NCBI RefSeq assembly: GCF_000599865.1
Contig: NZ_JHAC01000025.1
Coordinates: 220,001-232,991 of the forward strand
Direction: 5' to 3'
Length of the DNA stretch: 12,991 nucleotides
Origin: Deinococcus phoenicis
GTDB lineage: Bacteria > Deinococcota > Deinococci > Deinococcales > Deinococcaceae
The position numbers and the translations under genes are program-made. The notes under the pieces are model-generated. The model was not told the origin of the DNA, searched no databases, and worked only from the letters and a program-made list of their open reading frames with translations. Shown here piece after piece: positions 9,453 through 12,991 of the stretch. The number at the start of each line of letters is the position of its first letter. The stretch's first letter is position 1.

Positions 9453-10429
9453 GCGTCCACCCCCGCCGCCTGCATCAGCGCGCGCACGATCACGCGCTCC
9501 GTCAGGGGCACCTTGAAAGCGTTCTCCTCCAGCGGCTCGGCCCCGGCCAGGGCGGCGCGGGCGGCGGTCTGGAAGGTCTCCAGGGTCGCGGGCTGCCCGG
9601 TCAATGCCGCCTCCGCCTCGGGGGACCGCCAGGGAACCGTCCCGACCCCGCCCAGCGCGACGCGCGCGGCCCCAATGATCCCGCCCTCGACCCGCAGGAC
9701 CACGGCGGCGCTGCTCAAGGCAAATTCATAGCTCTGGCGGTCGCGGATTTTCAGGTAGACGCCGCTGCGGGCGATGGGCGCGGGCAGCGTCAGGGCCGTG
9801 ATGAGTTCCCCTTCCCGCAGATCGTGTTCGACCTGCGGCGTGTCGCCCGGCAGAAGGTTGAACTCGCGCAGCGGCACCTCACGCTCGCCGCCCGGTCCCT
9901 GAAGGGTCAGGACCGCGTCGTAGGCGACCAGCGCGACCGAGGCGTCGGAGGCGTGCTCGGCAATGCAGGCCCCCGACGTGCCCAGAATCGCCTGCTTGCG
10001 GTGGTGGCCCGCGCGCGCGCCGCAGCCGCTGCCGGGGTCGCGCTTGTTGCAGCTCGGAAAGGCCACGTCCCGGAAGTAGGGGCAACGGGTGCGCTGCATC
10101 ACGTTCCCGCCCATGCTCGCCATATTGCGAAGCTGCTGGGACGCACTCGCCAGCAGCGCCTCCCGCAGCGCCGGGTAGCGCTCCGCGATCAGCCCATGCT
10201 CGGCCACCTGCGTCATGCTGGCGAGCGCACCGATGCGGACACCGCCCTCATGCTCGGTGATCTCCGCCAGGGGAACGCGCGTGATGTCGGTGACCACGGC
10301 GGGCCGCTCCACGTCCAGCCGCATCAGGTCGATCAGGGTGGTGCCGCCCGCCAGAAAGCGGTGGCCCTCGCCGGGCTGACCGACTGCCCCCGCCACGTCC
10401 TCCACCCGCCGGTAGGCGAAGGGCCTCAC
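9449..10429 (-). CDS. FAD-binding subunit with 4Fe-4S cysteines (PaoB/YagS-like)
   Basis: A 326-residue FAD subunit carrying electrons between the iron-sulfur centres and the final acceptor. FAD contacts are visible as LAGGTTLIDLM (26-36) and the SMGGNVMQRTRCPYF block (105-119). Four cysteines, C116, C127, C136 and C155 (RCPYF, PSCNKRDPGSGC, GACI), fit the extra 4Fe-4S cluster that in E. coli PaoB sits in an insertion of this subunit and is absent from ordinary xanthine dehydrogenases. That is why I assign the operon to the Pao type. The start is a GTG at 10429, overlapping the 2Fe-2S subunit stop by 4 bp (GTGA). The frame stays open to 10606, but the extra 59 residues lie inside the 2Fe-2S gene, are arginine-rich, and would be a frame shadow. 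Confidence 0.9.
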   Translation of the reverse strand: MRPFAYRRVEDVAGAVGQPGEGHRFLAGGTTLIDLMRLDVERPAVVTDITRVPLAEITEHEGGVRIGALASMTQVAEHGLIAERYPALREALLASASQQLRNMASMGGNVMQRTRCPYFRDVAFPSCNKRDPGSGCGARAGHHRKQAILGTSGACIAEHASDASVALVAYDAVLTLQGPGGEREVPLREFNLLPGDTPQVEHDLREGELITALTLPAPIARSGVYLKIRDRQSYEFALSSAAVVLRVEGGIIGAARVALGGVGTVPWRSPEAEAALTGQPATLETFQTAARAALAGAEPLEENAFKVPLTERVIVRALMQAAGVDA

Positions 10430-10938
10430 GGCTGTTCCCCCTGGCCGCCCGCCACGCTCCGCACCGCCGCGACGATCTGCGGGTAGGCGGCGCAGCGGCA
10501 GAGGTTGCCGCTCATGAACTCGCGGATCTCGCCCTCGCTTCCGGCGTGCCCCGTCTCGACGCAGGCGACCGCGCTCATCAGTTGCCCCGGCGTGCAGTAG
10601 CCGCACTGGAAGGCATCATGCTCGATAAAGGCGGCCTGCATGGGGTGCAGCGCGCCGCCTTCCCCTGCCAGGCTCTCGACGGTGCGAACTTCGCGGCCCT
10701 CGCAGCTCAGGGCCAGGGTCAGGCAGCTCAGGTGGGTCTGGCCGTCCACCAGCACCGTGCAGGCCCCGCACTGGCCGTGATCGCAGCCTTTCTTGGTGCC
10801 GGTCAGGTGCAGCCGCTCGCGCAGGGTATCGAGCAGGGACGCCTGGACCGGGAGCGTGAGGTGCCGCTGCACGCCGTTCACCGTCAGAGAGAGGGGAAGC
10901 TCACCGGTTTCCGGGGCCTCCCAGACTGAATGGGTCAT
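10426..10938 (-). CDS. 2Fe-2S subunit of the PaoABC-type molybdenum hydroxylase (PaoA/YagT-like)
   Basis: A 170-residue two-cluster subunit. The N-terminal plant-ferredoxin-like domain holds C52, C57, C60 and C72 (GCDHGQCGACTVLVDGQTHL then SC); the C-terminal helical domain holds C112, C115, C147 and C149 (QCGYCTPGQL and NLCRCA). All eight ligands are present. E. coli PaoA has a long Tat signal peptide; here the protein begins MTHSVWEAPETGELPLSLTV with no twin arginine or hydrophobic stretch, so the enzyme is expected in the cytoplasm. It is the first gene of a three-gene operon in the order 2Fe-2S, FAD, molybdenum, joined by 4-bp overlaps. The ATG at 10938 is preceded by TAGGGT, suggesting a leaderless transcript. 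Divergent from the cytochrome c gene. Confidence 0.92.
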   Translation of the reverse strand: MTHSVWEAPETGELPLSLTVNGVQRHLTLPVQASLLDTLRERLHLTGTKKGCDHGQCGACTVLVDGQTHLSCLTLALSCEGREVRTVESLAGEGGALHPMQAAFIEHDAFQCGYCTPGQLMSAVACVETGHAGSEGEIREFMSGNLCRCAAYPQIVAAVRSVAGGQGEQP

Positions 10939-10944
10939 GCCCCT

Positions 10945-10950
10945 ACCCTA
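10945..10950 (-). promoter_or_regulatory. -10 box candidate of the molybdenum hydroxylase operon
   Basis: TAGGGT on the minus strand fits TANNNT and ends 6 nt before the ATG at 10938. An AGGGG follows it directly but is too close to the ATG to be a good Shine-Dalgarno. No -35 hexamer is seen. Confidence 0.4.
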
Positions 10951-10998
10951 TGACCGCCGGGCCATCATCTGCGCCCGGAAGCAGTTCACGGCACCTTT

Positions 10999-11034
10999 AT
11001 CTGTCTCTTTCTCTGTGTCTTTCTGGCCTGTCTG
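10999..11034. other. Pyrimidine-rich stretch with three TGTCT units
   Basis: Part of the 208-bp divergent region between the molybdenum hydroxylase operon and the cytochrome gene. TGTCT recurs at 11002, 11016 and 11029 (14 and 13 bp apart) within a run that is mostly C and T. It could be a regulator-binding region or simple low-complexity sequence. No gene is seen here. Confidence 0.25.
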
Positions 11035-11088
11035 GGGCACTCCTGTGTTCGGACCCCAGCCCGGCTGCATTACGCCTGCCCCCATTCG

Positions 11089-11108
11089 AGTGTGAAAAAG
11101 GGTACACT
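11089..11108 (+). promoter_or_regulatory. -10 box and overlapping inverted repeat for the cytochrome c gene
   Basis: TACACT at 11103-11108 is a good -10 box, giving a leader of about 30 nt to the ATG at 11147. AGTGT (11089-11093) and ACACT (11104-11108) form an inverted repeat around 10 bp, so a protein bound there would cover the -10 box. The promoter is moderately supported; the operator is a guess. Confidence 0.45.
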
Positions 11109-11135
11109 TGGGAGCACTCTGATTCTCGCGCGCCC

Positions 11136-11141
11136 GGGAGG
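11136..11141 (+). promoter_or_regulatory. Shine-Dalgarno of the cytochrome c gene
   Basis: GGGAGG followed by TCCTC and then ATG, a 5-nt spacer. It fixes the start at 11147 and contrasts with the leaderless genes nearby. Confidence 0.75.
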
Positions 11142-11146
11142 TCCTC

Positions 11147-11827
11147 ATGAAAGGTACTGTCCGCCGTTCGCTGTGGCTCGCCGTTCCCCTTGCGCTCGCT
11201 GCGCCCGTGCTGGCCGCTGTCACGCAGGGCGGACCTCCTCCCGGCGGCAATCCCCTGGCGCTGAAGTACAGCACCCCCAACGCGGCGCGGGGAGGGCAGC
11301 TCTCGGCCACCTGCCAGGGCTGCCACGGAGCCGGTGGGGTCAGCACCAACCCCGAGACTCCCCGGCTGGCGGGACAGGTGCCCGACTACGTGCGCTTCCA
11401 GCTCGCGGCTTTCCGGGCCAAACTGCGCCCCAGCCCGGTGATGCAGCAGGTCGCGGCGCACCTGAAAGACCAGGACATCGCGGACCTGGCCGCCTATTTC
11501 GCGTCGCGCCCGGTCGGTCCGGCCTGGAAGACGACGGACGCGGCCCTGCGGTCCAGGGGGCAGGCGCTCTTTATGGGCGGCGACCCGGCCAGGGGCGCGA
11601 TTGCCTGCGCTGTCTGCCACGGGACGAACGGGCGCGGCGAGAACCGGCTGGGCGTGGCGAGCGTCACCAACCAGTCGCCCGGGTACGCGCTGGACGTGCT
11701 GCACGAGTTCAAGAACACGCCCAGCTTCGGCGGACTTCCCCAGCCCGAGGCCATGCGGATTGTGCTGAAACCGCTGGGCGAGGACGACCTGAAGGCACTG
11801 GCCGCCTACATCAGCAGCATGAAGTGA
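11147..11827 (+). CDS. Exported diheme cytochrome c
   Basis: A 226-residue c-type cytochrome. The N-terminus MKGTVRRSLWLAVPLALAAP is a Sec signal (basic start, hydrophobic core) with cleavage probably after VLAA (about residue 24). Two class I haem domains follow: CQGCH at 56-60 and CAVCH at about 157-161, each followed by a distal methionine candidate (M97 in SPVMQQVAAHL; M199 in PEAMRIVL). The two-domain layout resembles cytochrome c4-type or similar diheme electron shuttles outside the cytoplasmic membrane. It has its own promoter and Shine-Dalgarno, diverges from the molybdenum hydroxylase operon, and converges with the HNH gene with only 6 bp between stops. A role as the electron acceptor of the neighbouring enzyme is possible but contradicted by the lack of an export signal on that enzyme. 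Confidence 0.92.
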   Translation: MKGTVRRSLWLAVPLALAAPVLAAVTQGGPPPGGNPLALKYSTPNAARGGQLSATCQGCHGAGGVSTNPETPRLAGQVPDYVRFQLAAFRAKLRPSPVMQQVAAHLKDQDIADLAAYFASRPVGPAWKTTDAALRSRGQALFMGGDPARGAIACAVCHGTNGRGENRLGVASVTNQSPGYALDVLHEFKNTPSFGGLPQPEAMRIVLKPLGEDDLKALAAYISSMK

Positions 11828-11833
11828 CGGGCT

Positions 11834-12160
11834 TCAGCGCACCCGGACACCCTTGCTGGCCGGCTGGGTGCGCAGCCACGCCACGAACCGCCGCACGCCG
11901 TCATGGGCCAGCAGCGCGTCCACACTGTGGTATTCGCCTGCCAGCTCCGCGTTCGTGAAGGTGCGGTGCAGGAACTTGTGGCAGGCGGGGCACAGCGGCA
12001 CGGTCGGCAGGTCCTGCACCCTGACCCCCTGCCGCCGCCCCTGCGACCGGGGCACCAGGTGATGCTCGGTCAGCACCGGCGTGGCGCGTTCGCACAGGGC
12101 GCAGCGGAGGGGTTCGGCGGGTGGGGGCGGCCAGGGGGAAGGGGGCAGGCGGCGGGCCAT
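11834..12160 (-). CDS. Small HNH/zinc-finger protein (YisB-like)
   Basis: A 108-residue HNH-type protein. Zinc-binding pairs are CALC (20-23) and CPAC (57-60); the HNH core is [10 protein letters not shown] (32-41) and [17 protein letters not shown] (61-77), with a conserved-looking tail ([17 protein letters not shown]). This is the layout of the small YisB-type HNH proteins found as single genes in many bacteria; nuclease activity is assumed from the fold and is not shown for this one. The ATG at 12160 is used because an in-frame stop lies a few codons upstream and no other start is present; no Shine-Dalgarno is seen. A CCCGG-TTTC-CCGGG hairpin (12185-12198) lies just upstream on its strand. 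Its stop is 6 bp from the cytochrome stop. Confidence 0.8.
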   Translation of the reverse strand: MARRLPPSPWPPPPAEPLRCALCERATPVLTEHHLVPRSQGRRQGVRVQDLPTVPLCPACHKFLHRTFTNAELAGEYHSVDALLAHDGVRRFVAWLRTQPASKGVRVR

Positions 12161-12230
12161 GCGGCGGATGATGCCGCGCAGCAGCCCGGGAAACCGGGTG
12201 GGGCATTACTGGGCAGAGGAAAGAAGCGGA

Positions 12231-12254
12231 GGGGAAGCAAGAGCTTTTGCCCCC
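12231..12254 (-). terminator. Terminator of the DUF1517 gene
   Basis: On the minus strand GGGGGCAA, an AAGCTC loop, and TTGC-TT-CCCC form a stem with a 2-nt bulge, followed by the pyrimidine-rich TCCGCTTCTTTCC. It begins 28 bp after the DUF1517 stop and precedes the HNH gene. Confidence 0.5.
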
Positions 12255-12282
12255 GCTCCCCCTGCCCACCTACCGCCCAGGT

Positions 12283-12991
12283 TTACAGCTTGGTCAGCTC
12301 CGGATATTTCTGAATCGCCTCGTCCTCGCTGAGGAACTCGCCTTCCTTGTCCGGACTCCAGACCACCTCGGCGCGGATCAGGTCGCCGGGGGTCACGCTG
12401 CTGATGGCACTCAGGGCGGCGCGGGCTTCCTGGGCGGTGGTCACGCCTGCCGGGGGCAGGTTGCCCAGCGCGTGGGCGGCGACGGCGATGGTGACGGCCA
12501 GGTACAGGTCGCCCACGTCCTTCTGAAAGGTGTAGTCGCCCCGCTGCTCGAAGCCGCTGTTCACGTCGCGGTTCTGGTAGTTGCTGGTGGTCTGGTCGGT
12601 AAAGGCGGCGCGGGCCTGGGTGGCCCAGGCGCCCACCTGACTGTCGGCGCTGCTCGCGGCGCCCTGCGCCCGCTCGACGTTGCCGTAGACCCAGCGCTCG
12701 GGGTGGCGCAGCAGGACCAGCGCGGCCTCCTGGAGCATGCGGGCCAGGCCCTCGTTGGTGTCGGGGTCGCCGCTGCGGGCCACCCGCTGGAGGTCACGCT
12801 TCACCTCGTCGCCCTCGGCCAGCAGGAGCTGCACGCTGACGGCCTGCGCGGTGCCGCTGGCGCTGCCCAGACCCGCCAGCCCCCGCCCGCCGCCCCCGCC
12901 CAGGCTGCGGCGCATGAAGCCCACCACCGTGAAGATCACCAGGCCGAACACCAGCAGGCCGATCAAGCCGAAGCCCCCCCCCCCCCCCCAG
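12283..12991 (-). CDS. DUF1517 membrane protein (partial, N-terminus beyond the right edge)
   Basis: At least 236 residues of a DUF1517 protein. Near the edge the frame encodes a tryptophan, a run of glycines and GFGLI, then a membrane segment ([15 protein letters not shown]), a second glycine run ([11 protein letters not shown]), and the soluble domain: [20 protein letters not shown], the [20 protein letters not shown] block, a central helical part, and the diagnostic end [20 protein letters not shown]1517 proteins are found mainly in cyanobacteria, plastids and some other bacteria, often with a signal peptide and a Gly-rich stretch before a helix; the function is not established. A TTG at 12966 could be read as a start, but the frame is open to the window end and the Gly-rich lead-in is normal for the family, so the gene very probably extends further. 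The run of 16 C's (12974-12989) lies in this part. Confidence 0.82.
   Translation of the reverse strand, partial: WGGGGGFGLIGLLVFGLVIFTVVGFMRRSLGGGGGRGLAGLGSASGTAQAVSVQLLLAEGDEVKRDLQRVARSGDPDTNEGLARMLQEAALVLLRHPERWVYGNVERAQGAASSADSQVGAWATQARAAFTDQTTSNYQNRDVNSGFEQRGDYTFQKDVGDLYLAVTIAVAAHALGNLPPAGVTTAQEARAALSAISSVTPGDLIRAEVVWSPDKEGEFLSEDEAIQKYPELTKL

Noticed and set aside
8235..9731. Plus-strand open frame opposite the molybdopterin subunit
   Set aside because: Antisense shadow of a gene with conserved catalytic motifs.
10430..10606. N-terminal extension of the FAD subunit
   Set aside because: It lies inside the 2Fe-2S gene in another frame and is arginine-rich; the GTG at 10429 gives the normal family start with a 4-bp overlap.

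Overview
The window is GC-rich bacterial chromosomal DNA that looks like the genus Deinococcus or a close relative. This is inference from four things: a LysK-type [LysW]-lysine hydrolase (the LysW-dependent lysine pathway of Thermus/Deinococcus), TANNNT-type -10 boxes 6-7 nt in front of start codons with no Shine-Dalgarno (leaderless promoters, common in Deinococcus), a type IV pilus platform gene, and a DUF1517 protein. No phage, CRISPR array, tRNA or rRNA is visible. I could not run any database search.

Left part (1-2621). A minus-strand pair, scpB (only its first 32 codons, running off the left edge) and tsaC (threonylcarbamoyl-AMP synthase), overlaps at the stop/start. It diverges from pilC, the inner-membrane platform of type IV pili, whose leaderless promoter is shared back to back with tsaC. 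pilC ends in a clear intrinsic terminator. A 165-bp, hairpin-rich, MITE-like element follows, and then an unannotated-looking 49-residue single-pass membrane protein gene with its own leaderless -10 box.

Middle part (2676-7103). Three minus-strand genes run in the order hypothetical membrane protein (N-terminal globular domain, Pro/Ala/Thr-rich linker, two membrane helices), lysK (overlapping it), and a DASS/SLC13-type anion transporter with two cytoplasmic TrkA-C domains. A small plus-strand gene for an acidic, probably disordered 88-residue protein follows and ends in a 13-bp perfect-stem terminator.

Right part (7158-12991). A minus-strand operon with 4-bp overlaps encodes a three-subunit molybdenum hydroxylase of the PaoABC (YagTSR) type: a 2Fe-2S subunit, a FAD subunit carrying four cysteines for an extra 4Fe-4S cluster, and a molybdopterin subunit. 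It diverges from a gene for an exported diheme cytochrome c, a possible but unproven redox partner. The cytochrome gene converges, 6 bp apart, with a small HNH/zinc-finger protein gene. The window ends inside a DUF1517 membrane protein gene at a run of 16 C's that encodes its glycine-rich N-terminal part.

Most of the window is housekeeping or common accessory content. The points most worth a second look are the MITE-like element, the redox pairing of the Pao-type enzyme with the cytochrome, the two uncharacterised proteins next to lysK, and the leaderless promoters.
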